Of a stretch of 64,000 nt of DNA, positions 1 to 9,254 are shown one piece after another. Numbering within the stretch: position 1 is the first letter of the stretch; the number at the start of each line of letters is the position of its first letter. This DNA is from Microlunatus sp. Gsoil 973 (GTDB lineage: Bacteria > Actinomycetota > Actinomycetes > Propionibacteriales > Propionibacteriaceae): positions 1,798,001-1,862,000 of the forward strand of contig NZ_CP046122.1 in assembly GCF_009707365.1 (NCBI RefSeq). Direction: 5' to 3'. Below the pieces are notes generated by a model that did not search any database, was not told the DNA's origin, and saw nothing but the letters and a program-made list of their open reading frames with translations. Position numbers and translations under genes: made by a program.

Positions 1-1
1 G

Positions 2-895
2 GGGTTGCAGGCCGCAGCCGAGGACGTACGCCTCCGTGGCGGCACACCGCTGGTCGTTCCGGTCGACGTCAGTGACGCCGACGCGGTCGAGGCCGCCGTG
101 GAACGGGTCGAGACCGAGCTCGGGCCGATCGACGTCTGGGTCAACGCTGCATTCAGTTCGGTGTTCTCCCCGTTCAAGAAGATGACGACCGAGGAGTTCC
201 GCAGGACCACTGAGGTGTCCTACCTCGGATTCGTCTACTGCACCTCAGCGGTGCTGCAGCGCATGCTGGCCCGAAACCGGGGGACGATCGTCCAGGTGGG
301 TTCCGCCCTGGCCTACCGGTCGATCCCCCTGCAATCGGCATACTGCGGCGCCAAGCACGGCATCCGCGGCTTCAACGAGGCGCTCCGGGTCGAACTGCTG
401 CACGACAAGAGCAACGTGCACACGACGATGGTGCACATGCCCGGTGTGAACACCCCACAGTTCCGCTGGCTGCTGTCCCGGATGCCCCAGAAGGCCCAAC
501 CGGTGCCGCCGATCTACCAGCCCGAGATCGCGGCGCAGGCCGTGCTGTACGCCGCCGACCATCCCCGGCAGCGCGAATACTGGGTGGGTGCCAGCACCGT
601 GCTGACCATTCTCGGCAACAAGGTCGCACCCGGACTGCTCGACCGGTATCTGGCCCGGACCGGCTATCGGAGCCAACAGACCGGGGAACCGCAGGATCCC
701 GATGCACCCGTCAATCTCTGGGAGCCGGCCGACGGCCCGGAGGGAGCCGACTTCGGCGCCCACGGCGCCTTCGACGATCAGGCCAAGGCCCGGGCACCGC
801 AACTCGCACTCGCCCGCAACAAGTACAAGCTCCTGGGAGCAGCCGCGGCGCTGGCCGCGGGGACCGGTGTGTTGGTCCGCAAGGTCCGGCGGTGA
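2..895 (+). CDS. SDR family oxidoreductase, 5' end outside window
   Basis: This is a short-chain dehydrogenase/reductase whose first ~40 residues, including the TGxxxGIG nucleotide-binding loop, lie upstream of the window. The visible part has the NAA variant of the NAG motif, a serine in the strand before the active site and the catalytic pair as SAYCGAKHG (Tyr-x-x-x-Lys). A hydrophobic segment followed by RKVRR lies at the very C-terminus and may be a membrane tail. The long C-terminal extension after the Rossmann core resembles actinobacterial SDRs of unknown substrate. Its stop overlaps the GTG start of the glycosidase downstream (GTGA), so the two are probably co-transcribed. The substrate cannot be read from sequence. 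Confidence 0.9.
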   Translation, partial: GLQAAAEDVRLRGGTPLVVPVDVSDADAVEAAVERVETELGPIDVWVNAAFSSVFSPFKKMTTEEFRRTTEVSYLGFVYCTSAVLQRMLARNRGTIVQVGSALAYRSIPLQSAYCGAKHGIRGFNEALRVELLHDKSNVHTTMVHMPGVNTPQFRWLLSRMPQKAQPVPPIYQPEIAAQAVLYAADHPRQREYWVGASTVLTILGNKVAPGLLDRYLARTGYRSQQTGEPQDPDAPVNLWEPADGPEGADFGAHGAFDDQAKARAPQLALARNKYKLLGAAAALAAGTGVLVRKVRR

Positions 896-2695
896 ACCGG
901 CACACGCTGACCGACGACTACCCGCTGCATGTCCTGCGGGAGTACGCCCTGCTGGCCGACGGGTCACGGGGTGCCGTGCTCGGACCACGCGGTGAGATCG
1001 GCTGGCTGTGTGCACCGTCCTGGGATTCCCCCGCCGTCATTTCCCAACTGATCGGCGGACCCGGGATCTATGCCGTCACACCGACCATGCCGTTCGTCTG
1101 GGGCGGCAGCTACGAGGACGGGAGCCTGATCTGGAACAGCCGCTGGGTGGTCCGGGAACACGCCATCGTCGGCTGCCGCGAGGCTCTGGCCTACCCCGGC
1201 GACCCGCACCGGCTGGTGCTGCTGCGGCGGATCACTGCCGAACGACGCAACCGGGTCCACATCGACCTGCAGCTACGCGGCGACTTCGGCGCCACCCCGA
1301 TGACCGAACGCCGCCACCATCGCAGCCAGCACGACAAGCAGCACAACGAGCAATCTGAGAACGGCGACTGGACCTGGCGGCTGGGCCCGCTGTACGTGCG
1401 CTGGACCGGCGCGCCGGAGGGCCGGTGGAGCGATGACCGGTTCCGCGGGGACCTGATCGTCGAACCCGGCCGGCGCTACGACCTGGTGTTGGAGATCAGT
1501 GATCGACCGCTGCCCGACCGACCCGACCCCGACCGGTTGTGGCAGACCACGCAGGAGCGCTGGCAGCAGGGCCGGCCCGACCTCTCCGGCACCGCGGCGC
1601 CACGGGATGCTCAGCAGGCGTACGTGTTGCTGCGTGGTCTGACCAGTCCGGCCGGAGGGATGGTCGCTGCAGCAACCCTCGGCCTGCCCGAGCGGGCCGA
1701 ACGCGGCCGCAACTACGACTACCGCTATGTCTGGATCCGCGATCAGGCCTACGCCGGGCTGGCCGGCGCGGTCGGCGACCGGGCCCTGCCGCTGTTGGAC
1801 AACGCCCTGGAGTTCACCACTGCCCGGCTGCTGGAGCACGGCGATCGGCTGGCGCCGGCGTACCGAATCGACGGCAGCGACGTTCCCGACGAGACCGAGC
1901 TCGACGATCTGCCGGGCTACCCGGGAGGAGTCGCCCGCGTCGGCAACCAGGCCAACAGGCAGTTCCAGCTCGACGCGGTCGGCGAACTGCTGCAACTGTT
2001 GGCCGCCGGTGCCCGGTTGGACCGGCTCGGTCATGATCACCACCAGGCGATCGACATCGCCATCGACGTGATCGAGCGGCGCTGGCACAAGCCCGACGCC
2101 GGCATCTGGGAGCTCGACGACGCCTGGTGGACCCAGTCGCGGCTCTGCGTCGTCGCGGCACTCCGCGCGATCGGCCGCGAGGCACCGGCCACCCAGTCGG
2201 CCCGGATCAGCGCCCTGGCCGACGCGATCCTGGCCGAGACCACCCGGCGAGGACTCTCCCGCGGCGGCTGGTGGCAGCGCAGCCCCGATGATCCGGGCGT
2301 CGACGCCTCACTGGCGCTACCACCGGTGCGGGGCGCGCTGGCCGCCGACGACCCGCGGACCGTCGCCACCCTGCGTCAGGTGGAGAAGGATCTGGTGATG
2401 GACGGGCACGTCTATCGTTTCCGACCTGACGAGCGACCCCTGGGCGCTGCCGAGGGGGCCTTCACGCTGTGCGGATTCATCCTCAGCCTGGCCCATCTCC
2501 AGCAGGGGGAACCGGCTGAAGGCCTACCGCTACTTCGACATCCAGCGCAGCGTCTGCGGGCCGCCGGGAATCCTTTCGGAGGAGTTCGACGTCGATCAGC
2601 GCCAACTGCGCGGCAACTTCCCGCAGGCGTTCGTACACGCGTTGTTGCTTGAGGGCGCCCAGCGCCTGGGCGCCGACAACACCTCCGGTTCCTGA
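892..2695 (+). CDS. GH15-family glycosidase (glucoamylase/trehalase-like), frameshifted near the 3' end
   Basis: This is a glycoside hydrolase family 15 protein of the bacterial type that cleaves alpha-glucosidic bonds in oligosaccharides, trehalose or dextran-like substrates. The N-terminal beta domain (LLADGSRGAVLGPRGEIGWL) precedes the (alpha/alpha)6 domain with NYDYRYVWIRD. The GTG-started frame runs on to 2652 with nonsense after residue ~540. If one G is removed from the GGGGG run at 2505-2509, the frame continues as AYRYFDIQRS, then GILSEEFDVD and GNFPQAFVHALLLEGAQRLG, to a stop at 2693-2695. That gives ~600 residues, normal for the family. The restored part carries the expected catalytic-base Glu (SEE), so the unshifted reading would be inactive. 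An indel error is more likely than a true pseudogene. Confidence 0.85.
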
Positions 2696-2717
2696 TCCCG
2701 CTGGCCGATCACCCGAC

Positions 2718-3779
2718 TCACGTGCTGACTGCACCATGCGAACCGCCGCGCTCCATCCGTTGTCGCTGCGGAACGACGGTGTACCTGGGATCCTGGGCGG
2801 AGGCCTGTCCGGCCTCGAAGATGCCGAATTTGGTGCAGACCGACCCAGCGACCAGGGCGGCGCCGGAGGCCATCGCGGCGATCCGGCTTCGCCGACCGAG
2901 CACGATGCCGCCGACCGCGCCGGCCGCGGTGAGGACCTTGCTCGCCTTCATCAGCCGCCCGGCCCGGCCCTCGTGGAGGGTCTCGGCGACGATGCCCAGC
3001 GACGTTTCCATCCGGTATTCGGCAGCCAGGTCCACCGCCGCCCCGATCGCGGCCATCCGGCGCGCCGGACCGGCCTCGGCCACCGGTGCGGCGATCATGC
3101 CAAGACCGCCGGCCGCGGTCGCTGCGGACGCCGCGAAGATGTACGGCAGTTCGCGTTGGCCCTCATGCCAGGTCGGGGTCGCGGTGTCGGCGATCAGCAC
3201 CCCGGTGTAGGTGCCCACCATCGGCGCGACCGCGGCAGCCGCCAATCCGGCCGGTCGGGCCGACCGGCCCAGCAGCCGGGCGACCCAGCGCAGCGGCTCG
3301 GGCAGTCTCCGCTCCAGTGTCGGGGCGAGTTCGGCTACCGCGGCGACACCGGCCGCCGGACCGAACGCGGTCAGCGACCAGGTGCCCAGGGACATCGGCG
3401 AGGTCGGCTTGATCACGCGCAGCATGTTGAGCGCGCGGGAGGGACGGCCCAGGTCGTGCACCAGGGTGTAGAGGCTGACGCCGACCGAGGCGAGGGCACT
3501 GACCCGGGACACTCGTCGCAACGCCGGCCGCCCGGTCAGATCCGCGCCGGCCGCCAGCAGCGACGACCCTGCGGCGAGGCCGCCGGTGAAGAAGTACGTC
3601 GGGATGTCGGGTTTCCACGGCGACGCCTTGACCACGGGCCGGCCGTAGTAGGACTCGAACTTCGCGTCGGGCACCACCGGCTGTTCCCGGCGCCCGCCGC
3701 CACCCCGTCGCCGACGCCCGTTGGTGCTCGGTGCCGGCCCGGGCGCGGGGCCGACGCCGGCCGGTCGGTCGGCGCTCAT
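2718..3779 (-). CDS. NrfD/PsrC-like membrane anchor of formate dehydrogenase
   Basis: This integral membrane protein (353 aa from the ATG at 3779) should anchor the formate dehydrogenase and pass electrons to quinone. After a Pro/Gly/Arg-rich cytoplasmic start there are several hydrophobic helices, for example PTYFFTGGLAAGSSLLAAGA and the stretch around PMSLGTWSLTAFGPAAG. The motif DLGRPSRALNMLRVIKPTSP is typical of the NrfD/polysulfide reductase family. The start was chosen because ATG at 3777-3779 overlaps the fdhB stop as ATGA; the frame is open further upstream but only inside fdhB. It is the third gene of fdhA-fdhB-this gene. It takes the place of the cytochrome b subunit (FdnI type) of enterobacterial enzymes. 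Confidence 0.85.
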   Translation of the reverse strand: MSADRPAGVGPAPGPAPSTNGRRRRGGGGRREQPVVPDAKFESYYGRPVVKASPWKPDIPTYFFTGGLAAGSSLLAAGADLTGRPALRRVSRVSALASVGVSLYTLVHDLGRPSRALNMLRVIKPTSPMSLGTWSLTAFGPAAGVAAVAELAPTLERRLPEPLRWVARLLGRSARPAGLAAAAVAPMVGTYTGVLIADTATPTWHEGQRELPYIFAASAATAAGGLGMIAAPVAEAGPARRMAAIGAAVDLAAEYRMETSLGIVAETLHEGRAGRLMKASKVLTAAGAVGGIVLGRRSRIAAMASGAALVAGSVCTKFGIFEAGQASAQDPRYTVVPQRQRMERGGSHGAVST

Positions 3780-4753
3780 CGTCTGCCCCCGACGAACGCG
3801 GCCACCGCAGTTGCCGCCAGCCCGACAGCGGCCACCGCCGCCCGTTTCCACATCGCCGGCAGGTCCCGGGTGGTGACCACCGGATCCGGCGGCAGCCCGT
3901 ACACCTCGGGTTCGTCCAGCAGCAGGAAGAACGCCCCCGCCCCGCCGACACCGTCATCGGGATCGGCGCCGTACAGCCGGGCGTCGGTGACTCCGGCGTC
4001 GTGCAGCTTTCGGATCCGCTGCCGGGCCCGCTCCCGCAGTTCGTCGACATCGCCGAACTGGATCGACTCGGTCGGGCAGGCCTGCGCACAGGCCGGCGTC
4101 TTGCCGGCACCCAGCCGGTCATAGCACAGGGTGCATTTCTGGGCGATGCCGACGTTCTTGACGCCCGGTTCGCCCTCCCGGCGCTCGATCACCCCGTACG
4201 GACAGGCCGGCACGCAGTATCCGCAACCGTTGCAGATGTCGTCCTGTACTACGACCGTGCCGAACTCGGTCCGGAACAGCGACCCGGTCGGACACACGTC
4301 CAGGCAGGCCGCGTCGGTGCAGTGCTTGCAGACGTCGGAACTCATCAGCCAACGGAAGTCCGACCGTTCACCCTGCCCGGACTCACCCGGACGGCTGAAC
4401 GACGGCATGCCAAGATCAACCGGTGGTCCGCCCGCCTCCGGCTCGGCGACGCGGGTCTGCTCGCCGCCCAGCGGCTTGCGCTGCTCGATGAACGCGACAT
4501 GCCGCCACGTGCTCGCCCCCAACGCGCCGGTGTTGTCGTAGGAGCTGCCGAGCAGTTCGTAGATGCCGTCTTGGGGGACCCCGTTCCACTCCTTGCAGGC
4601 CACCTCGCAGGCCTTGCAGCCGATGCAGATCGAGGTGTCGGTGAAGAACCCCTTGCGGCTGGGCGGTTCGGTCCAGCCGGCATCGACCGCCGGTCCCTCG
4701 GGGCCGGCCTCGAACGACTGGTTCAGTGGCAGATCGAACGGCAACTTCATCAT
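3776..4753 (-). CDS. fdhB: formate dehydrogenase iron-sulfur subunit
   Basis: This is the electron-transfer subunit with four 4Fe-4S ferredoxin motifs, 325 aa. The first motif is CIGCKACEVACKEW. The later ones are CKHCTDAACLDVCPTG, CNGCGYCVPACPYG and the Cys set of the TLCYDRL and ACAQACPT stretch. It carries electrons from the molybdopterin subunit to the membrane anchor. A single hydrophobic helix near the C-terminus (AAVAAVGLAATAVAAFVGG) matches the membrane-tethering helix of FdnH/FdoH-type subunits. The ATG start overlaps the end of fdhA by the ATGA arrangement, which supports a single transcript and stoichiometric translation. Confidence 0.93.
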   Translation of the reverse strand: MMKLPFDLPLNQSFEAGPEGPAVDAGWTEPPSRKGFFTDTSICIGCKACEVACKEWNGVPQDGIYELLGSSYDNTGALGASTWRHVAFIEQRKPLGGEQTRVAEPEAGGPPVDLGMPSFSRPGESGQGERSDFRWLMSSDVCKHCTDAACLDVCPTGSLFRTEFGTVVVQDDICNGCGYCVPACPYGVIERREGEPGVKNVGIAQKCTLCYDRLGAGKTPACAQACPTESIQFGDVDELRERARQRIRKLHDAGVTDARLYGADPDDGVGGAGAFFLLLDEPEVYGLPPDPVVTTRDLPAMWKRAAVAAVGLAATAVAAFVGGRR

Positions 4754-7700
4754 GCCTCCTCGGTCCCCGATCGGTCCGTCCTCGGGCGGATCCCGTTGAT
4801 CCGCGGACCGGCGTTCGGACTGTCGGACGGTGTCCGCCGGGAGTTGCCGGTGTCGGTGGTGATCCCGGCCCGCCGTTGGTAGTCGGCGACGAACTCCAGC
4901 AGTTCCGGTCCGCGCGGCCGTCGGCCGGGCCGGATGTCACAGGAGGCGACCTTGCTTTCCTGGATGTGCACGTTCGGGTCAAGGGTCACTCCGAACAGGT
5001 CGTTCGCCGAGTCACCGCTGACCAGGGCGTCCTGTCCGACGCCCCAGTGGTACGGAAGCCCGACCTGGTGGGTGGTGCGTCCGGCGACCCGGAGGGGCAC
5101 CATCCGTTCGGTGACGATCACCCGGGCCTCGATGGCGGTTCGGGGGCTGATGATCGTCGCCCAGCCGAGATGTTCGGAGCCCCCGCTCGGCGGCCAGTTC
5201 GGGAGAGATCTCGCAGAAGAACTCCGGTTGCAGCTCCGACAGGTACGGCTGGAAGCGGCTCATCCCGCCGGCGGTGTGGTGCTCGGTCAGCCGGTAGGTG
5301 GTGAACACGTACGGGAACACGTCGGCGCCCGGTTCGTCGCCGGACGGACTCTGCAGGTTGTCCGGCCGGGGGAACACTTCGCGGGCCGGGTTGGACTGTT
5401 GGCTGTAGAAGGCGTTGCTGAACGGCGATTCCTGCGGCTCGTAGTGGGCCGGTAGCGGGCCGTCCAGCAGCCCGGACGGCGCGTACAGCCAGCCCTTGCC
5501 GTCGGCCTGCATGACGAACGGGTCGTCCCCGGCCAACGCATCCGGTCCCGTGGCGTCCTCGTCGGGCCGGTAGGACGGCGCCTTGGTCGGCTCGAAGTCC
5601 GGGACGTCCGGCCCGGTCCACTTCTGCTCCTGTTCGTCCCAGACCAGGTACGCCTTGCGCTCGCTCCAGGGTCTGCCGTCCGGATCGGCCGAGGCCCGGT
5701 TGTAGAGGATCCGCCGGTTGGATGGCCACGCCCAGCCCCATTCCGGGGCGACCCAGCTCTGCTCGGATCCTGGTCGCCGCCTTGCCGCCTGGTTGATCCC
5801 GTCCGCGTACACCCCGGTGTAGATCCAGCAGCCGCCGGCGGTCGAGCCGTCGTCGGCCATCTGCTGGTAGCTGGCCAGCGCGCTGCCGGCGTGCTCTCCG
5901 GAGACGAACTCGCCGTTGATCTCCCGCAACACGGAATCGGCCGACACCTCCCCGGAGGCTTCGGCCTCGTAGTCCCAGGTCAGATCGAGGATCGGCCGGT
6001 CCCGGTCGTCGGTCGACCCGGCGAGCCGCCGCCGGATCTTCTGGCCGAGCCTGAAGACGAAGTCCAGATCGCTCTGGCAGTCACCCGGCGGTTCGACCGC
6101 CTTGTGGTGCCACTGCAGCATCCGCTGCGTCTGGGTGAAGCTGCCCGACTTCTCGGTGTGCGCCGCGGCAGGCAGGAAGAACACCTCGGTGTCGATGTCG
6201 GTGGTCTTCAGCTCACCGGTCTCGATCTCCGGCGAATCCTTCCAGAAGGTGGCCGATTCGATCATGTTGAAGTCGCGCACCACCAGCCACTTCAGCCGGG
6301 CCAGGCCGAGCCGCTGCATCTTGCCGTGCGCGGAGCCGACGGCCGGATTCTGGCCGAACAGGAAGTAGCCGTCGATCTTGTCGTCCAGCATGTCCATCAC
6401 GGTGGCGTACGTTCCATGATCACCGGTCAGCGTCGGCAGGTAGTCGAAGCAGTACTGGTTGTCCTCGGTCGCCGCATCACCCCACCAGGCCTTCAACAGG
6501 TTGACGATGTAGGTGCGGGCGTTGGCCCAGTAGCCCTTCTGGTCCGGGCTGGCGATGCCTTCGACGTAGGCGTCCAGCGAGTGGTGCTGACCGGCCATCG
6601 GCATCGGCAGATAACCGGGCAACAGGTTGTACAGGGTCGGGATGTCGGTCGACCCCTGGATGCTCGCATGACCGCGCAGCGCCATGATCCCGCCACCGGG
6701 CCGGCCGATGTTTCCCAACAGCAGTTGGATGATCGCGGCCGTCCGGATGTATTGGATGCCGACCGTGTGGTGGGTCCAGCCGACGGAGTAGACCCAGGCG
6801 GTCGTCCGATCCCGGCCACTGTTGGCGGTGACCGCCTGACAGACGTCGAGCAGTTGCTCCGGGGTGACCCCGCAGACCTCCTGCACCATCTCGGGCGTGT
6901 AGCGCGCGAAGTGCCGGCGCAGGATCTGGAAGACGCACTGGGGGTCCTGCAGGGTCTCGTCCTTCCGAATGCCCTTGGCCCCCATCGCCGCGCCGTGCCC
7001 GCCCAGCTCGTACGCCGCGGCCCGGCTGGACTCGGACTCCGCATGCTCCCCGGAGGCCGAGACGCCGCTGCCGTGTCTGCTGCCGTCCTGATCTTGTTGT
7101 TCCCGTTGTCGCCCCTGTTGTCGCCCCTGTTGTTGCCCCTGTTGTTGCTGCTCCTCCTGGCGGGTCTCCTGCTCCTCGTCCTCACCTTCTGCGTGGGAGG
7201 TGGGACCGGAGGTCGCGGCGTGTTCGGTCATCCCGGCGTAGGACCAGGTGTCCGGATCGTACTTGCCGCTCTCGGCGTCGTACCCGGAGAAGACGCCGTC
7301 AAGATCATCGACGTCCCTAAAGTTCTCGTCGATGATGTGCGAGGCGTTGGTGTAGGCCAGGACGTAGTCCTTGAAGTACTTCTCGTTGCTCAGGATGTAG
7401 TTGACGATCGCGCCGAGGAAGGCGATGTCGCTGCCTGCCCGGATCGGCACGTGCGTGTCGGCCAGCGCCGAGGTGCGAGTGAAGCGGGGATCGACATGGA
7501 TCACCCGAGCGCCACGCTCCTTGGCCTCGGTCACCCACTGGAAACCGACCGGGTGGCATTCGGCCATGTTGGAGCCCTGGATCACGATGCAGTCGGAATT
7601 TTGCAGGTCCTGCAGGAAGCCGGTGGCACCGCCCCGGCCGAACGAGGCTCCCAGACTGGGAACCGTTGCACTGTGTCAAATGCGGGCCTGGTTCTCGATC

Positions 7701-8245
7701 TGGATCGCGCCGAGCGCGGTGAAGAGTTTCTTGATCAGATAGTTCTCTTCGTTGTCCAGGGTGGCACCGCCGAGGGCTGCGATGCCCATGGTCCGGCGCA
7801 GTGGCTGGCCGTTCTCGTCGGTGTCCTGCCACCAGCGCCGGCGGGACTCGACGACACGGTCGGCGATCATGTCCAGCGCCTTGTCGGCGTCCAGCCGCTC
7901 CCACTCCGTGCCGCCGGGGCGTCGATACATCACATGCTTGATCCGGTTCGGCGCGTTGACCAACTGCTCGCTGGCCGCACCCTTGGGGCACAGCCTGCCC
8001 CGGGAGACCGGCGAGTTCGGGTCGCCCTCGATCTGGGTGACCCGGCCGTCCTTGACGTAGACGTTCTGACCGCAACCGACGGCGCAGTAGGGGCAGACGC
8101 TCTTGACGACCTTGTCCGCGGTCTCGGTGCGGGCGGTCCGCTGCCGGGTCCGCGGCGATTCGGCAGCGGCCCCGCGGCCGAGCGGATCGGCACCGGTGAA
8201 CTGGCGGATCACAGGCCAGCCCAGGAACGCCTTGCCGATGCTCAT
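4750..8245 (-). CDS. fdhA: formate dehydrogenase catalytic subunit, selenoprotein (Sec190), frameshifted near the 3' end
   Basis: This molybdopterin bis-MGD subunit oxidises formate to CO2. The ATG at 8245 has a GGAGGT ribosome site 6 bases upstream. The N-terminus carries the 4Fe-4S motif CPYCAVGCGQ with RGRLCPKG. Codon 190 is TGA (7676-7678) within QARI-U-HSATVPSLGASFGRG, aligned with the selenocysteine of E. coli FdnG (Sec196), and is followed by a SECIS-like hairpin. Read through it, the protein continues as IVIQGSNMAECHPVGFQW and so on. A second break is a +1 indel in the C run 5180-5184: removing one base joins ELAAERG to EHLGWATIISPRTAIEARV and the normal C-terminal domain, giving ~1164 aa. 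There is an unusual Gln/Glu/Arg-rich insert around residues 350-410. No twin-arginine signal is visible, so a cytoplasmic-facing enzyme is likely. Translation needs SelA/B/C/D from elsewhere in the genome. Confidence 0.93.
7105..7152 (-). repeat. 12-bp tandem repeat inside fdhA
   Basis: Four contiguous 12-bp units (plus strand GTTGTCGCCCCT, twice exact, then two diverging copies) encode the Gln/Arg/Gly part of a low-complexity insert in FdhA. The unit keeps the reading frame, so copy-number change would alter the insert length without truncating the enzyme. Confidence 0.85.
7646..7678 (-). promoter_or_regulatory. selenocysteine codon and bacterial SECIS hairpin in fdhA
   Basis: The UGA at 7678-7676 is followed 11 bases later by GGTTCCCAGTCTGGGAGCC. 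This folds into a 7-8 bp stem with apical loop AGUCU. The loop G and U fall at positions 23 and 24 counted from the U of UGA, the same places as the SelB-contacting G23/U24 of the E. coli fdhF element. The sequence from GUU to CUG (positions 16-27) also resembles the E. coli hairpin. This supports selenocysteine insertion over termination. Confidence 0.88.
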
Positions 8246-8377
8246 TCGTCGACCTCCGCTCTTCCCAGCCGGTGGGCCACGGCCCGCTCCACCCGTGGAC
8301 ACCCGACTACATACCCGCCTGTAAGCACCTTAACGGCGACGCCCGACGGCGTCCCTCGACCCGGCAGTCTCCAAGCC

Positions 8378-8569
8378 TCAGGCCTGCTGTTCCCGATCCG
8401 TCAGGTACTGATCGATCTCGGCGAGATCGACACCGATGAACTCGGGGACCGAGTTGGGTGGCGATTCCGCAGGTCGGAGTTCGTAGCTCTGCCCCACCTG
8501 GGCCAGGATCAGGCCGAGGTCGTCGGCGCGTTTGCCCAGGGCAAGTCGGTAGTCGCTGTCTTCGATCAT
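8378..8569 (-). CDS. hypothetical acidic protein, 63 aa
   Basis: This is a small protein I do not recognise. It starts at ATG 8569, 8 bases after a GAGGAGG ribosome site, and reads MIEDSDYRLALGKRADD, ending VDLAEIDQYLTDREQQA. The frame is open further upstream to 8695 but only the internal ATG has a ribosome site. There is no signal peptide, membrane segment or metal motif. It lies 132 bases upstream of fdhA on the same strand, so it may share regulation with the formate dehydrogenase operon. A role in that system is only inferred from position. Confidence 0.55.
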   Translation of the reverse strand: MIEDSDYRLALGKRADDLGLILAQVGQSYELRPAESPPNSVPEFIGVDLAEIDQYLTDREQQA

Positions 8570-8640
8570 GATCTCATCCTCCTCGGCGGTGGCTTCGATG
8601 ACAACGGCCCTCGCGTCGAGCACGCTGTTGTGTCGGTCGG

Positions 8641-8772
8641 CGGGGTGAAGACCTATTCGTCCAGCGCTATGGCAGCCAGATGCTGCTCGATCCACCGTTG
8701 TCCGGACTCGGCTTGGCTGCCCGGTTGGTTCCGTTCGTGCTGCTGGTGGCCGCCGGCCTGATCGTCAGAGCA
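8641..8772 (+). pseudogene. possible CcmH-like C-terminal remnant
   Basis: In plus frame 1 the sequence reads FVQRYGSQMLLDPPLSG, then a hydrophobic helix (AARLVPFVLLVAAGLIV) and basic residues. This resembles the end of CcmH/NrfF-type cytochrome c maturation proteins (ARYGxxVLLxPPxxG, helix, basic tail). The conserved upstream CxxC part is absent, a stop lies just upstream (8599-8601), and no start or ribosome site is present. It is best seen as a decayed fragment. Chance resemblance is possible. Confidence 0.3.
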
Positions 8773-8899
8773 CGGCAGCGCGGGCACGCACGGAGCCCTC
8801 GAAGCACTGCACGGCGGGGACGCCGGGGCGGCCGAACGCCAAGCGCGTACCCAGGGTGTCCTGCCAGGGCCGGCCGCCGTACCGGGCGGTGGACAGCTG

Positions 8900-9206
8900 G
8901 TCGCGGGTCGTCGATTCGGTAACACTCGGCGCGATTTCGCCGCCGGATGCCGCTGCGAGCCCGGAATTCGTACCCCGTGGTGCGAATTCGGCGCCGCCCA
9001 CCGCTGAGGCCGCCGGTTCAGTAACACGTGGCGCGAATTCGACGCCGCCCACCGCTGAGGCCGTCGATTCGGTAACACGTGGTACGAATTCGACGCCGCC
9101 CACCCCTAGGGCTGTCGATTCAGCAACACATGGCACGAAATCGACGCCGGAAGGCCGCTGAGAGTCGGAATTCGCACCACGTGGTACGAATTCGGCACCC
9201 AGCACA
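8900..9206. repeat. six 51-bp direct repeats, each centred on a CACGTG-type palindrome
   Basis: Six units recur with an exact 51-bp period. The palindrome centres are at 8925.5, 8976.5, 9027.5, 9078.5, 9129.5 and 9180.5. The best copies have the form GAATTCGCACCACGTGGTAC followed by GAATTC (9168-9193), a 26-bp dyad around CACGTG. The outermost left copy is degenerate (CACTCG), the second has CCCGTG and the fifth CACATG. The linker (CGACGCCGCCCACCGCTGAG) is also conserved in the central copies. Because 51 is a multiple of 3, both strands stay open and give 17-residue peptide repeats, but no start signals support coding. The array occupies most of the gene-free stretch 8570-9254, between the sugar transporter operon and the fdh region. 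It could be a minisatellite or a helically phased operator array. Confidence 0.88.
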
Positions 9207-9254
9207 GGCACCGGGCAACGAGAGCCGAGCAGCGAGGGCACGCGGACCGACGCG

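Noticed and set aside
2649-4124. 491-codon plus-strand frame over the NrfD gene
   Set aside because: It is the antisense shadow of the NrfD-like gene and fdhB; composition is Arg/Gly/Pro-rich without motifs.
7676-7678. In-frame stop splitting fdhA into two genes or marking a pseudogene
   Set aside because: The TGA aligns with the known selenocysteine position and is followed by a SECIS hairpin with correct geometry; both halves are conserved.
5891-8761. 956-codon open frame on the plus strand opposite fdhA
   Set aside because: It mirrors the high-GC codon usage of fdhA, has no family features or ribosome site, and ends in the CcmH-like fragment region only by chance of frame.
8900-9206. CRISPR array
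   Set aside because: The whole 51-bp period is related from unit to unit; there are no unique spacers and no cas genes.
8765-9241. Minus-strand frame with 17-residue peptide repeats (VEFVPRVTESTASAVGG-like)
   Set aside because: The frame is open because the DNA unit is 51 bp; conservation centres on the DNA palindrome, and there is no ribosome site or domain.
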